From assembly GCF_003589595.1 (NCBI RefSeq), contig NW_020654748.1, forward strand, positions 1,825,971 through 1,889,970: a DNA stretch of 64,000 nt. Reading direction: 5' to 3'. The notes beneath the pieces were generated by a model. That model did not search any database and was not told the DNA's origin. It worked only from the letters and a program-made list of their open reading frames with translations. This DNA is from Hyposmocoma kahamanoa (lineage: Eukaryota > Arthropoda > Insecta > Lepidoptera > Cosmopterigidae). Each line of letters starts with the position of its first letter. The first letter of the stretch is position 1. Positions 31,886 to 42,703 of the stretch are shown here, piece by piece. The translations under genes and the position numbers were made by a program.

Positions 31886-32309
31886 ACTGAGGTACCCTCT
31901 TTCCAACAAAAAAAAAAGAATCATCAAAATCGATTTACAATTGCCGGAGTTATCGCGTAACACATACAAAAGGAATACAGTCTAATTGAGAACGTCCTCC
32001 TTTTTTTGAAGTCGATTAAAATATATTTTACTGTACCCTTCTCTGCGTGACTGGTGAACAACATTATACTGATTAAGTTCTCCTTACGGTTAAAAGATTA
32101 AATATACTTAAATTTCCATACAAAAACAAACGTAGGTGTTTGTCATTTATTATCTTCACTAAGTGACACTTAAACAATATTTGTCTTCTTTATGTTTGTT
32201 GTATTAAGATTTATTTATTGACTGAATGAGTTAGGTAGAGTACAGGTTGCAGAAATACTACTTAATATACTTGGTTGTGTTGCGTACTAATCCGAGACTA
32301 TACAAATCT

Positions 32310-32870
32310 AAAAAACTTGGACGCACTTCGGATGTCACTTGTGCACTAAGTCGATAAAAATCCGAGAAAGTACGAATAATAATAATAATAACGCACACAC
32401 TCAACATTGCCCCGCACTAGGGAAACCCTGTGTCGCGGGTGCCATGGACACACACATAGACAACCACAAATTACACCCAAACTCACGAGAGAAATAAATG
32501 TAGGCCATACAAATATTTCTCCCGGCCTGGGAATCGACCCCGGGGTCCTCGGCGTGGCAGTCCGGTATGGTAACCGTTCCGCCACGGAGGCAGTTATAAA
32601 TATCGTACACCTAGAGATAAAATGATCCCTGTGACATTTCGGACCGTCATTTCTCGGATTCGGAACTGGGGGTCTACTCTCGATATCCGTCCGAAACAAT
32701 TACTGTCAAATAAGTAATATTCGAGAAAATTAAAAGACAAGTATCAAGTATGAAGCTTCATTCGCATCACGCGTCTTTTCATTTGGTCAAGTATTGCTTA
32801 TTTGGCAGTAATTGTTTCGGACGGATGTCGGACGGAGATCGAGAGTAGACCCCCTGATACGAATCGGGTG
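32310..32870. mobile_element. Family G fold-back element, copy 2, split by SINE-A
   Basis: The outer part (ACTTCGGATGTCACTTGTGC, ATCCGAGAAAGTACGAATA) is broken at about 32375 and resumes at 32593 (CACCTAGAGATAAAATGATC, CATTTCGGACCGTC). The uninterrupted version is at 6530-6640. The palindromic core follows: TCCGTCCGAAACAATTACTG ... CAGTAATTGTTTCGGACGGA. Confidence 0.75.
32376..32592 (-). mobile_element. SINE-A, minus-strand copy
   Basis: Read on the minus strand it starts TGCCTCCGTGGCGGAACGGT, has a B-box GATTCCCAGGC region, TTTCTCTCGTGAGTTTGGGT and ends GTGTGTGCGTTATTATTATT. Its 3' tail is the ATT-type run at 32376-32391 (plus strand). It matches copies at 44399 and 57864. Confidence 0.85.
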
Positions 32871-32884
32871 CAGTGCGGATGGTT

Positions 32885-33290
32885 TGACTTACTTACAAGC
32901 AGAGGCCGTAGGTTCGAATCCGCGGTACTGAATTCGGACTTCTTAGATTTTTAATGAATTTAAAATTTACCATGAGGTTTTCGGCGAAGGAAGACATCGT
33001 GATGAAACTTTTTATTTGTTATAATTATTAATACAAAGATCGAAAACTCAGAAAAAATTCCTTCGGTCCGATCGGATTCGAACCGACGTCTTCTTGCATA
33101 CCGTGCCAGACGCTATGCCAACTATGCCACGGAACGAACCAACGGACCTCACGAATTTTTCTATGTGCTTGCGTCGTGTCTTTGTACTTGGTCTTTCAAC
33201 GACTTTTTAGTCGTAGCGCCATCTATGAGAAATCTATTACAGATTTATCACCCAGTTAGTACCTTTACAGCTACCAGTTATTTGTTATTA
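32885..33290. mobile_element. SINE-B head fragment joined to an inverted family F copy
   Basis: At 32885-33005 GCAGAGGCCGTAGGTTCGAATCC and GAGGTTTTCGGCGAAGGAAG match SINE-B. From 33005 family F runs inverted: ATTATTAATACAAAGATCGA, GATTCGAACCGACGTCTTCT (B-box inverted), CATACCGTGCCAGACGCTAT, then the segment ACTTTTTAGTCGTAGCGCCA and CAGTTAGTACCTTTACAGC also found at 51190-51290. Confidence 0.75.
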
Positions 33291-33720
33291 AGCTTATGTA
33301 ATTTATTTTGTTACTATTATTGCAAATGCTATGTACACCGTAATTGTCACGTATATCAGATGTGATACCGTATGTTGTATGTTTAAACGCTGTAATTATA
33401 TGAAGTGGTAGTTTTTTTGTAAAAGGACAAAGTGACGGGACGAACAAGTCGTGCGCTTGATGGTAAGCGACACGCCTGTCCATAACAGTAGCAATACCAC
33501 TCAGAGAATCACAAAGATATTAGGGGTACTGCCACTGCACCTAACACCCTAAGACATAAGTCGACAAGTTCCATGGGCCTATAATATCACCAGCAACCTT
33601 ACCCTTCCAAACTGGAACGCAGTAATGCTCTCATTATTCCTGGGCGGCAGAAATAGGTAAAGTGGGAGTACCTCACTGGACGACCTCTATCACAAGGAGC
33701 TCTACGAGTTCTACTACTAA
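33285..33720 (+). repeat. Family C repeat, fullest uninterrupted copy
   Basis: In order: AAGCTTATGTAATTTATTTT, ATCAGATGTGATACCGTATG, GTGACGGGACGAACAAGTCG, GCGACACGCCTGTCCATAAC, CCACTGCACCTAACACCCTA, CAAACTGGAACGCAGTAATG and TTCACAAGGAG-like CACAAGGAGCTCTACGAG. About 440 bp with no coding capacity. It starts against the family F copy. Confidence 0.8.
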
Positions 33721-34999
33721 AACAGGTTCTCAACCCTTGGAAACATGTAGTCGCTAACCCCCACTGGGCTAGCGTGGCGAACTATGACCTTAACTATGAA
33801 AGAAATAACGGAATAATGACATATAAATAGGTTAAAAGTGATGATGACTTTGGAACCAAAAATAAACTTAGTCATTACAATAAACAATGTTGATTATAAT
33901 CAGATATTAAATTATCCCATTAAAATGATGTATGGTGTCATTCGAATAAATAATCATGAGGCATCGACTCACTTGACATTCAAAAGAAGCGCGTGGACAT
34001 AAATATTAATAAAAAAAAAACGAATAATTATTTAAAAATTATTAATTAAATATTGTTTTGTTTAGTGATTTATCGACTTGTATTAGCCACTTATTCTATT
34101 TTTATTTCTTATACATTTTATCATTGTTTTCGTTATAAGAATAATAATCTAAATTACTACGCAACGTATTTCACTCTAGAATACTTCATAACAGGAACCT
34201 GCGCACTTACAGCCACGTGCAGATATTTGGTTAAGCGAACAAAAATGCCTCTTACTTCTTTAAAAAAAAGAAAACAATAACCATATTAAAGTCATATAAC
34301 TATACTTAACAATAAAAAACAATACGGGCCACATTTCGTTCTTTAAACCGCACCTAATTTGCACACTATGGTTTCGTTTACTTATTCAACTCAAACAATA
34401 GCTACGCGATGTTTTAAATATCGTCTCGAAAGTTTCGTCACAATTTGCACCTCATTTTACTTTGAAATTAACAAATTTATGCAAAACCAGAAACCCTCTG
34501 GCATCACCAGTTGATTGTAAACACACTTTCGGCTTTCGAACTTGAACGTCGAACGAGGCCATTTTGATTTGGACTATTGAAATGGCAGAGATCCTTTTCG
34601 AATTTCAAATTTGTGTAAAAGTAACTAAAAGTGTCTTTGTTTTTTTAATAACATTTACTGATTAATAATGTCAGGCAGAAGTATTGGAAGAACTCAATGC
34701 GCAGAATACAACGACACTTTCCATACAGCCATAAGATAATTTGCCGCTATGCGATAAAATCGCAATTCATAATATTAACGACATACGTAGGAGGGCAGAA
34801 TCAACTAACAGAACCAAAATGTCCTAGAATCAACTAACATTTCAACTGCACTTGTGTTGCATCTCAAGAACATCTTGAACATTAATTTATTTTACAGATT
34901 TTATCGTTTAGATACAAGTTAATCTCAACGTGTTATCTAAAAAGAAACATATTTTATATATTGACTTATTGATGTTTTTAATTTGTGTAATTAATACAG
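33721..34999. other. Intronic; SINE-B 3' fragment at its start, otherwise nothing recognised
   Basis: AACCCCCACTGGGCTAGCGT and GGCGAACTATGACCTTAACT at 33755-33795 match the SINE-B 3' part. The remainder (33840-34999) is AT-rich; the open frame at 34053-34280 has no coding character. Confidence 0.45.
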
Positions 35000-35225
35000 A
35001 AAGCGACACGCCTGTCTATAGCAGTTCCAGCGGTACTGAGAGCTATAAATCGCAAAGATCTGAAACATAAATTGACAAGTCTAATGTGCATGTAATTTCA
35101 CCAGCACCCATACCCTTCAAAACTGGCTAAAGCTCACATTTTGTCCTTAACAGCAGAAATCGATGCGGTGGCAGTCCTTCCTGGACGAACTCTTTCACAA
35201 GGAGCTCTACTGCTACTACTGTATT
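35000..35225 (+). repeat. Family C repeat, partial copy
   Basis: GCGACACGCCTGTCTATAGC, AGAGCTATAAATCGCAAAGA, CAAAACTGGCTAAAGCTCAC and CTCTTTCACAAGGAGCTCTA match the standard copy. Confidence 0.75.
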
Positions 35226-35600
35226 TTACATTCAGTAGAATAAGACGAAACAAAAAGACAATTAAATTATTACAAAAACAAGCATGTCAAATAGGTCTAT
35301 GGCTATAGAGTTCAGCCTAGTACGTAGCCCTCACAGACATTCTGCCATAACCTGTGATGGGTAGATAATAACAAATATTAATACACGCAACTGCGTAAAA
35401 ACGACATAATTAAAAATGTACAATATTCAAGAACAACAAATTTGCATCTTGGAATTGTTTAGCATTTGCATTCGAATATGAACGATTACTTATACTTGAA
35501 ATCGAAAAAAATTACACGTTCCAATAAAAAAAAATGTATTTGATGAGGAGGGTGAATTCTCCAAATTGCGAAATGTGTGGAATTCCCGAGGATAATATTA

Positions 35601-36878
35601 GGGGTTAAAGTATGAAATTGCCGTCTTATTGCAATAGGTTCTTTGAATTTTCATAGAATCTTCATGGTTTGAGGTTTTCGAATGAAACTTTTTTCAAATG
35701 GTTTCTGTGATTTTTTTTTTTTTAATTTGAAACATTTGAATATCGACTTTCAATTGTTTTTGTTATTCAATTTAGACAAGAAAGATGGATACTGCGAAAA
35801 TTCGAGTGATTTTTGAATACGAGTTCCGACGCGGAACTAACGCGGCAGAAACAGCCCGCAATATCAATGCTGCGTTTGGAGAGGGGTCTACTAATGAACG
35901 CACCGTGCGATTTTGGTTTAAACGCTTTCGTGATGGAAATTTCGACTTAAAGAACGAGTCACGAGGAAGACCGCCCACACAGGTGAATAACGATGAATTA
36001 AGAGAGATAGTGGAAGCCGATCCTTGTCAAACTACCAGGAATTAGCGGCATGGTTTAACGTTACCTTACCCACAATATTGACTCACTTGCGTCAAATCAA
36101 TGAAATAAAAAAATACGAAAAATGGGTGCCTCATGATTTGACTGATCTGCAGAAAGAAACGCGTGTTGAAACTTGTGTTGCCTTGTTGAACCGGTACAGA
36201 AATGAAGGAATATTGGATCGAATTGTAACATGTGATGAAAAGTGGATTCTTTATGATAACCGGAAAAGAAAAATGCAATGGCTGACCCCAGGTCAAATGC
36301 CACAACAGTGTCCTAAAGCAAAACTTACCAATAAAAAGGTAATGGTAACTGTTTGGTGGTCTCAGCATGGTGTTATTCACTATAGTTTTCTCCGATCTGG
36401 TCAAGCAATAACGGCAGATGTCTATTGTGCCGAACTCCGAACCATGTTGACAAAACTAGCAGTAAAACAGCCCCGACTCATGAATCGATCTTCACCATTA
36501 TTGCTCCACGACAACGCGAGACCTCACACAGCACGAGAAACCATTTTGACCCTTCAGGAACTGCAGTTAGAAACCATTCGTCATCCTCCGTATTCACCAG
36601 ACCTTGCTCCAACGGACTACCATTTTTTTCGTGATTTGGACAATTATCTACGTGACAAGAAGTTTTCTTCCCAGGAGGCAGTACAAAATGCTTTCACACA
36701 GTTTGTGCAGTCTAGATCGTCGGAGTTCTATCGCAAAGGCATTAATAACCTTCCCATTAGATGGCAGCATTGTATAGATAATAATGGCAACTATTTTGAT
36801 TAAATAAATTTGTTAAAAATTTAAAAAATAAACAATTTAGATTTTCAGTACAAATCGGCAATTTCATACTTTAACCCC
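35601..36878 (+). mobile_element. mariner element, 1278 bp, nearly intact
   Basis: Perfect 23-bp terminal inverted repeats at 35601-35623 and 36856-36878 begin GGGGTTAAAGTATGAAATTG. TA dinucleotides flank both ends (35599-35600, 36879-36880), the target duplication of the Tc1/mariner superfamily. It carries a single transposase gene broken by one frameshift. Length and layout are standard for mariner, and the identical ends point to a fairly recent insertion. Confidence 0.95.
35785..36803 (+). pseudogene. mariner transposase (DD34D) with one frameshift
   Basis: Frame 1 (35785-36045) encodes the N-terminal helix-turn-helix region (AETARNINAAFGEGSTNERT, RFWFKRFRDG, ESRGRPPT). Frame 2 (to 36803) encodes the catalytic part. 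The shift lies at about 36036-36042 (ACCAGGAATTAGC), where one base seems to be missing and the first frame meets a stop. Catalytic residues are Asp in CDEKW (codon at 36234), Asp in HDNARPH (36510) and Asp in PTDYHFF (36615). The last two have 34 residues between them, the DD34D of true mariners. The C-terminus ends NGNYFD. All catalytic residues are kept, so only the frameshift obviously disables this copy; the ends could still be used by a transposase supplied elsewhere. Confidence 0.93.
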
Positions 36879-36880
36879 TA

Positions 36881-37654
36881 TTATATCATTTGCTCATGGA
36901 GTGTGTTGGGGAAGCTATCAGGGTTGTTTGCACAGGTTGGTTTTGACACATTAATGTTGGGTGGTTGCAATTCGTTCTGTCTACATGTTTAGGTAAGTAA
37001 CCAGTATTATGATATTTATCTGTTTATATACTATATTAAGTGTTTCCTTGTATGCTGATATGTTTAATAATGATCACAGTCCCTAAATGAATAAAGAGTT
37101 AAGACAAATACCTTTAGCCCGGCTTGACTCTAAGTATTATCCATTATATCCGATTTTTTTATTAATAATTATAACAAACTAGTAGAGTAATTTCACAAAA
37201 AGTAATTGAATACCATTATAGTAAAACATCGTGATTTAATATCACTTGCAAACTTAATATTACATTATTATTTTTTCATTCATTCTTAATTCTAGTTTCA
37301 TATTATTACCCAAGTTGTGACACAGGAGTTTTTATTCTATTATAGCACGCCATGCCAGATGGGGAGCGGACTAAACCCACAAATGCATTTCGTGTTCCAT
37401 TTTTTTTCTTTGTAGCTTCTGTTACGTAACTTGCAAAATAATGCATGTATAATAAAGTGAGCTGGAAACGTGAGCGAGATTAAGTTCACATGTTGTTACC
37501 ACGTGTGGGCTTATCAACGACTCAGACGTGTTCTTTGGAACCGTTGTGAATTTAACCTTTGTTTTGGGATGTACCTATAAATTGTAATATTGATTGCAAT
37601 CAGTATTACGACGTTTTACTACGACGATATTAATTTATTTTTTGTGAAATATTT
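36881..37654. other. Intronic; family F fragment near 37150-37215
   Basis: TTATTAATAATTATAACAAACTAG and GTAATTTCACAAAAAGTAAT match the family F tail. No gene signal otherwise. Confidence 0.45.
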
Positions 37655-38005
37655 ACTCTAGTTTGTTATAATTATTAATACAAAAATCGAACACAAAGAA
37701 AAATTCCTGCAAATTTCATGCTACGGCAAAAATCCATGAAAACAAAAAACAAATATCTGTAACAAACGCATCGAAGAATTTGTGAGGTCTGCTAATTCGG
37801 TTCGGGCGGGACATAGTCGCAGTGTCTACTCCCGTTCTTTGTCCGATATCCGTCCGAAACAATTATAGTCAAATAAGTAATATTCGACCAAATTAAAAGA
37901 TGTATGATGCTTCATACTTGAGTTGTTTTTTGATTTGGTCGAATATTACTTATTTGACAGTTATTGTTTTGGACGTATGTCGGCCGGAGAGCGGGAGGAG
38001 ATTTT
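37655..38005. mobile_element. Family F fragment followed by family G fold-back element, copy 3
   Basis: 37660-37720 (GTTTGTTATAATTATTAATA, AAAATCGAACACAAAGAA) is an inverted family F end. At 37850-37900 TCCGTCCGAAACAATTATAG, TCAAATAAGTAATATTCGAC is mirrored at 37928-37978 (GGTCGAATATTACTTATTTG, CAGTTATTGTTTTGGACG), a nearly perfect fold-back with arms of about 50 bp. Confidence 0.75.
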
Positions 38006-38035
38006 TTCTTTGTTCTATCATTGTATTGTTTGTTC

Positions 38036-38560
38036 TATAAATAGATAGATAGATAACCAGTTTATTTAGCACAAATATAAACAGAAACAAAACATTTACA
38101 ATCACTTCACAGAGTATAACATAAAAGCACATAGAACATTCATTATTAATTTTATACACATTTATATAAAACACATACTGCGAGAAAAACAAATACTGTG
38201 AGAAAAACAAACAAATACAATAAGAACTGATAAAATTTTAATGTACCTATGACTACAGTTTGTGCTGAAACGGCCCTGACTCAGCATAAATACTGTAGAC
38301 CGAGAGAAGTCAAATAGTGCTGGTTTTCTGCCAGTACCATATGGTGAGCGATCGCAGCCCAATAAGCCATGCCACCAAAGTGCATCACACACAAATATAT
38401 ATACCTAACTCTAAATACTATACATATATATATATCAAGCAAAAGTATAAGATGTAAAGCAAATAATGTAAAGAGTGTAAGTAATGAAGGTAAGCAATAT
38501 AAATAATAATGTAAGTTTGCAAACATAATATTAAATTATAACAATCTATCTCATTCGTAT
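38036..38560 (-). mobile_element. Possible 3' end of a non-LTR retrotransposon, minus strand
   Basis: On the minus strand the sequence ends ...GCTAAATAAACTGGTTATCT followed by (ATCT)n (plus strand GATAGATAGATA at 38041-38056), the form of a LINE 3' tail. No reverse-transcriptase motif remains; the call rests on the tail and the AATAAA-like signal. Confidence 0.35.
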
Positions 38561-38589
38561 GATAACCAGGAACTCATAAAGGCTATTCG

Positions 38590-38960
38590 AATAGAAATGA
38601 ACAGAATAGAATAGAAACCATTTATTACATAACGCCACAACACAATAATACACAGTAAGAAATTTAAAAAAATAAAAATTAAATTAAAACAAACTGACAA
38701 TAGAATAACAAAAAAAAACTAAATAAAATAAATTAAAAATACAATCTTAGTAATTAAATAACCACAAAGCTAGTCAACACTATTGTTGTACTAAGTAGAT
38801 GTCATGTGTGCGTCTGTGGCGTAATGTCACCGCCGGGAAAAGATTGTCACGCTGATTTTCAGTGGACCCTAAATTCTATATTCCATCAAGTCCTATCTGC
38901 CACATTGGAATTAAGTGATGGAAAAATTCCCCAATTCCTACTGTCAGTGGTACTTAATAA
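38590..38960 (-). mobile_element. Possible second LINE 3' end, minus strand
   Basis: Minus strand ends TGTAATAAATGGTTTCTATT followed by repeated CTATT units (plus strand AGAATAGAATAGAA at 38610-38623). The upstream A/T-rich stretch and GC-richer CCGCCGGGAAAAGATTG block look like LINE 3' sequence. No coding part. Confidence 0.35.
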
Positions 38961-39178
38961 GAAATAAAAAAAAAGTAGATAAACCTGTTCTGTCGTTTTT
39001 TTATTTGTAAATAAAAACTTAATATAACATATCATTGGAAAGACAAATTACGACAACAATATCTCGTTTTAACGAGTGCCATTAATTCCTAATGAATTGG
39101 TAAATAATCTAACATTGCCTACATTTAATTAATCTCTCGTAGCCAGATGTCAAAGGGAGTTTATTCTTTCGGACAATT
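38961..39178. other. Intronic, nothing recognised
   Basis: AT-rich interval before the candidate promoter at 39.2 kb. Confidence 0.3.
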
Positions 39179-39443
39179 AATCGCCCTCCGTCCTACACAG
39201 ACTGTGTACGGACTGTCGGAGCCCGTGTGGCGACGGCGGCAGTACCGCGCGATCTGCCGTGAAGCCTGCTCGTGACGCGCTTAAGACTTAAACCGCCGAA
39301 ATTTAGGCGAATTTCCCTAATAAGAAAAAAAATATATAAAGTACACATTACCATCATTCTATTTTCAAAACTTTGCAAAAAAAAAAATTACCGAGTTTTT
39401 GTTTTTTAATTTCCACTGCCAAAAGTTCCGATTTTGTACAGCC
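39179..39443 (+). promoter_or_regulatory. Candidate promoter with TATA box for the 39.4-kb frame
   Basis: A CpG-rich patch at 39181-39290 (GTGTGGCGACGGCGGCAGTA) stands out in AT-rich intron DNA. TATATAAA lies at 39333-39340, and an initiator-like TCATTCT at 39354-39360. The ATG follows at 39444. Order and spacing are plausible for an insect core promoter, but no transcript evidence is available. Confidence 0.35.
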
Positions 39444-39663
39444 ATGTCGGCGGATGTGTTGAGTGATGATTTAAAATCCCGGCTGCATTTGACCACTAAA
39501 ACAGTGGGACAAGATAGGATACGGAGGGCGAGAGAAAACAATGAAGATGTTGCGATACTGTCTATGTTTCTTCCGAATGCAACAGCTGAAAGGGAAAACA
39601 AGAAGTTTTGTTGTGCATTAAAGGATGAATGCCTTCTTGGAGATCCAAGGAAAACAGCTGCAG
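39444..39663 (+). CDS. Candidate first exon of an unrecognised gene nested in the Limpet intron
   Basis: From ATG (context CAGCCATGTC) the frame encodes 73 residues, MSADVLSDDLKSRLHLTTKT, then DRIRRARENNEDVAILSMF and ERENKKFCCALKDECLLG, ending DPRKTAAG. The mix of charged and hydrophobic residues looks like real protein. It reaches a consensus-like donor, CTGCAG before GTTATT, in phase 1 at 39663; read through, it stops at 39702-39704. I recognise no domain. It lies on the same strand as the host gene. It could be a nested gene, an alternative start exon or a piece of an unknown mobile element. Confidence 0.4.
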
Positions 39664-39704
39664 GTTATTTTGCATGCATTTATATTCCTAGGTTACCTGT
39701 GTAA

Positions 39705-40685
39705 ATCGAAATCGTTTACAGAACTTCTTTATTAGTCAGAGGCTGAGAGTATATGTAGTTTTTTAAATTTCCTCATTTTCGCTTTGTCAAAGATAATCGT
39801 AAAAGGACAAATGATTTCCATCAAAGCTTTTGTCTAAAGTTTCCACAATTTCCGGACCGCCTATCCGCGTTCACATTAATCTATATTCGTAAGCCCTTAA
39901 TTCAGTTGGCTCATTAATTCACTGAAATTGTAATTCAGTGAGCGTGTCTTTCTTTATTTACATTCACGGAGACTATAATTTAATTTACGAACATTACCAT
40001 TGACAATGTAAATCTTGTTTTTTTTCTGCTATCTGCAGTTTAAATTCAGTACGCGTGAATAGATTTTATCTTTGCTTTATACGACGCCTTAAAATCCGGC
40101 AAAATGCAGTAACAAACATTTGGAATATGATTTAATTTCTAAATTTAATTTATCATTTGTTTTTAAAGACAAGTAAGTTAGTACTGCCCCAATTTTTTCA
40201 GTCTTTTTATTATAATTATTATAATAAATATTTTGGCTTTCACGTAAATGTTTTAGTCAAAGACAAAATATTTATTTTTTAACACCAAAACTGAACTTTT
40301 GAATGTTTAATATGTGGACCAACTATGAAATATTTTCGATTCGTACAGACCTGTTTAAAAAAAGGTTTGTTTATTATCGTGTCTAAATATTACTTTGATC
40401 CTAACGAGAAACGTAAACATGGCCCGCCAAAGGTGTGAATCTGAACTAACAGCAAATATTGACTGTATAGTATACATAATTCCCCGAATGCAACCTTATG
40501 TGTATATACAAAACAACCATTTTTAGAAAACGCGCTTTTTCGTTAAAAAATATAAAATAATTTTCAACGGGAGTTACATTTACTGAATTAATTATCACTA
40601 AATACTTTATGATTGTTTACCTTAACCTGGTTATATGGTTACAAAATAAAATAAACCTTTCATATTATGCTACTAACCAAATATA
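39705..40685. other. Intronic, nothing recognised
   Basis: AT-rich with no further exon identified for the 39.4-kb frame and no repeat match. Confidence 0.4.
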
Positions 40686-40864
40686 ATGGGTTGACCAAAA
40701 AGATCGAGCGATATCAAAGTATAAAATTAAAAACAGTTCACAAAATTAGGATTAAACTTTAATTAATTGTGTATTGGCCACCTTAATCTACATCTTCCGC
40801 CATCTAGCGGGTAATTTTAGAATTCCTGTCATAAAAATTCCACGTCTTATTACATTCTTTACTA

Positions 40865-41095
40865 CTCAAAGTGCCGTTTGTTGATCCCTTCACTATCTGC
40901 CGCCAAGCAGTAATGTGAGCATTACGTAAGGATACTGATGAAATCACAGTCTCAGGGTGACGGGCGCAGTGGCCATGCCCCTCAGATCTTTGCGATTTAT
41001 GTCTCTTGAATGGCACTGCAACTGCTATGGACAGGCGTGTCTCTTACCAACACGCACACAACTTGTTCGTCCCATCACTTGATGTTATAAAAAAA
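40865..41095 (-). repeat. Family C repeat inside the decayed mariner
   Basis: CACTATCTGCCGCCAAGCAG, CTCAGGGTGACGGGCGCAGT, CTCAGATCTTTGCGATTTAT, GCTATGGACAGGCGTGTCTC and CAACTTGTTCGTCCCATCAC follow the inverted family C order. Confidence 0.8.
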
Positions 41096-41242
41096 TCAAA
41101 ATCGTGTCAATTCAAAGAATGTTATAAGTCTGAAAGAAGTGAAAATCTAAAGGGACTATATCGAGCGGATACGGTGGATGAGGTAACATATGTCAATCTA
41201 AACTTACCTGCAATAATTTTTGAAGACGATTGCCCAGTCTTG

Positions 41243-41965
41243 AATCAAAGTCAAAGTCAAAGAATCATTTTATTCCATAGGTAAAATAAATTTACACTCG
41301 AAAACGTCACATTTAAGCTAACGCTCGTTCACTACGCTGACTTCCCTGAGACGAACGAGCAAGAAACTCTAGGGCTTGCTCTTTTCAAATAAACCTTAAT
41401 GTCATGGAATACACTTTCAATCGAATTTGTGTGGATTCTGGAGCCATATCGTTTTCCATACATCTTTATCTAACACGTAGTCTTCAATTTTGTAATATGA
41501 CTTTTCAATCAAAATATTTCTAATGTAGTTTTTAAACTTAGGAAAATCATTTCAAGTCTTAATGTATGCTTCGGAATCTTATTGTAAAACGTATACAGTT
41601 CCCCATAAAACAGTCGTTTACCTTGGTTAAACGAAATCGTGGTACCACGAGTTTCGACTTAGGTCTGAGGTTAATATTATGGATATCTTCTTTCATATTG
41701 AAATTATGTATATTTTCACGGGCATATAAAATATTTGAGTAAATGTACTGTGATGCCACGGTCATGATACCAATCTCCTTAAACTTTTCTCTTAGAGGAA
41801 TTCGAGGGCAAAGACGGTACGCAGAACGAATCGCTCGTTTTTAAAAAATACAAATATTGTTTGAATATCTGCCGCTTTACCCCACACGAGAATCCCGTAG
41901 ACAGTAGACATTATACTATGGAAGTAACTAAAGTAAACTAGTCTAGCAGTACTAACATCAGTTAT
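41243..41965 (-). mobile_element. 5'-truncated CR1/jockey-type non-LTR retrotransposon, minus strand
   Basis: On the minus strand the degraded frame reads ARLVYFSYFHSIMS, YGILVWGKAADIQTIFVF and, in the open part (41765-41559), MTVASQYIYSNILYARENIH and NINLRPKSKLVVPRFRLTK. These are typical of the region after the reverse-transcriptase core in LINE proteins. Stops (for example before EKFKEIGI) show that it is dead. The 3' end is a (GACTTT)-type tail, seen on the plus strand as CAAAGTCAAAGTCAAAG at 41246-41262. Related LINE 3' ends are at 57725-57863 and 58670-58775. Confidence 0.8.
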
Positions 41966-42123
41966 TTTTCATGAATTATAAACTTAAAACTTTTCTCGCC
42001 TATTCTTAAAATAATATTGTTTTTAGAATGACCATAAACAACATAACATTTTAAAAGAAAAAAGTTTTTTCGTTCAAAGTTAGCTAATGATAAAAACCGC
42101 ACGGACTTTTTGACCAACCCAAC

Positions 42124-42703
42124 TAATATTTACTATCATAGCATTAACATAAGATGCTATATAAATAACACGAAAGAAATAAAAGTTTATTTTTGATACT
42201 CCATTCTTTTATGCATTGCCATTGCATTGCCTCATACATCGACCAGTCATAAATATAAATACATATTAAAATTAGAATATTTTATAGACGTAAGGAGCAC
42301 TAGACATTACTAAAATAGCAATGCGCGATTTTGAATGTTACTAATACTAATCATTGGAATGGGTAAATTATTCGCCTGGGTCGAATCCGAGCGATCACTA
42401 GCAGAAGTGATCTATGGAACGTATGGATTAATTAGTATTATTAGTCCATAGATTCCATAGAGCATCAGTAATTAATGATCATTCGAGTCATTTGAATAAA
42501 AAATTAGTAGATTACTAATTTATTAAGTAACGAGTTGAATATAGAACTCATTCACAATCGCGCATGGCTACAATAGCATTACTACTAAACTTACTTATTT
42601 TCAGAAACTAATGACCTTTTCCCGTAAGTTAACCTTTTCGTTTAGTGTCTGTATAAATTTTTACGTGTGATGTATCACGTAATGTTAGAATGTATATCTG
42701 GAT
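42124..42703. other. Intronic; near-palindrome at 42405-42480
   Basis: AGTGATCTATGGAACGTATGGA and, inverted, TCCATAGATTCCATAGAGCA surround TTAATTAGTATTATTAG. No gene. Confidence 0.45.

Larger units (their letters stand above)
31355..32020 (+). repeat. Family E repeat, split by a P-like MITE
   Basis: Family E runs to ACTGAGGT at 31496-31503 and resumes at the duplicated ACTGAGGT (31886-31893) followed by ACCCTCTTTCCAACAAAAAA and AAAATCGATTTACAATTG. Removing 382 bp plus one 8-bp duplicate restores the order seen at 59391-59672. Confidence 0.85.
40686..42123 (-). mobile_element. Decayed mariner-like element, minus strand, filled by other repeats
   Basis: GGGTTGACCAAAAAGATCGAGCG at 40688 is the inverse of CGCACGGACTTTTTGACCAACCC ending at 42120, a terminus typical of mariner elements. 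TA dinucleotides flank both ends. On the minus strand just inside the lower end, a frame reads GIFMTGILKLPARWRKM followed by stops, matching the LPxRWxK C-terminus of mariner transposases. The catalytic region is gone: the middle holds a family C copy (40865-41095) and a LINE (41243-41965). So an old mariner became a landing site for two later insertions. Confidence 0.75.
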
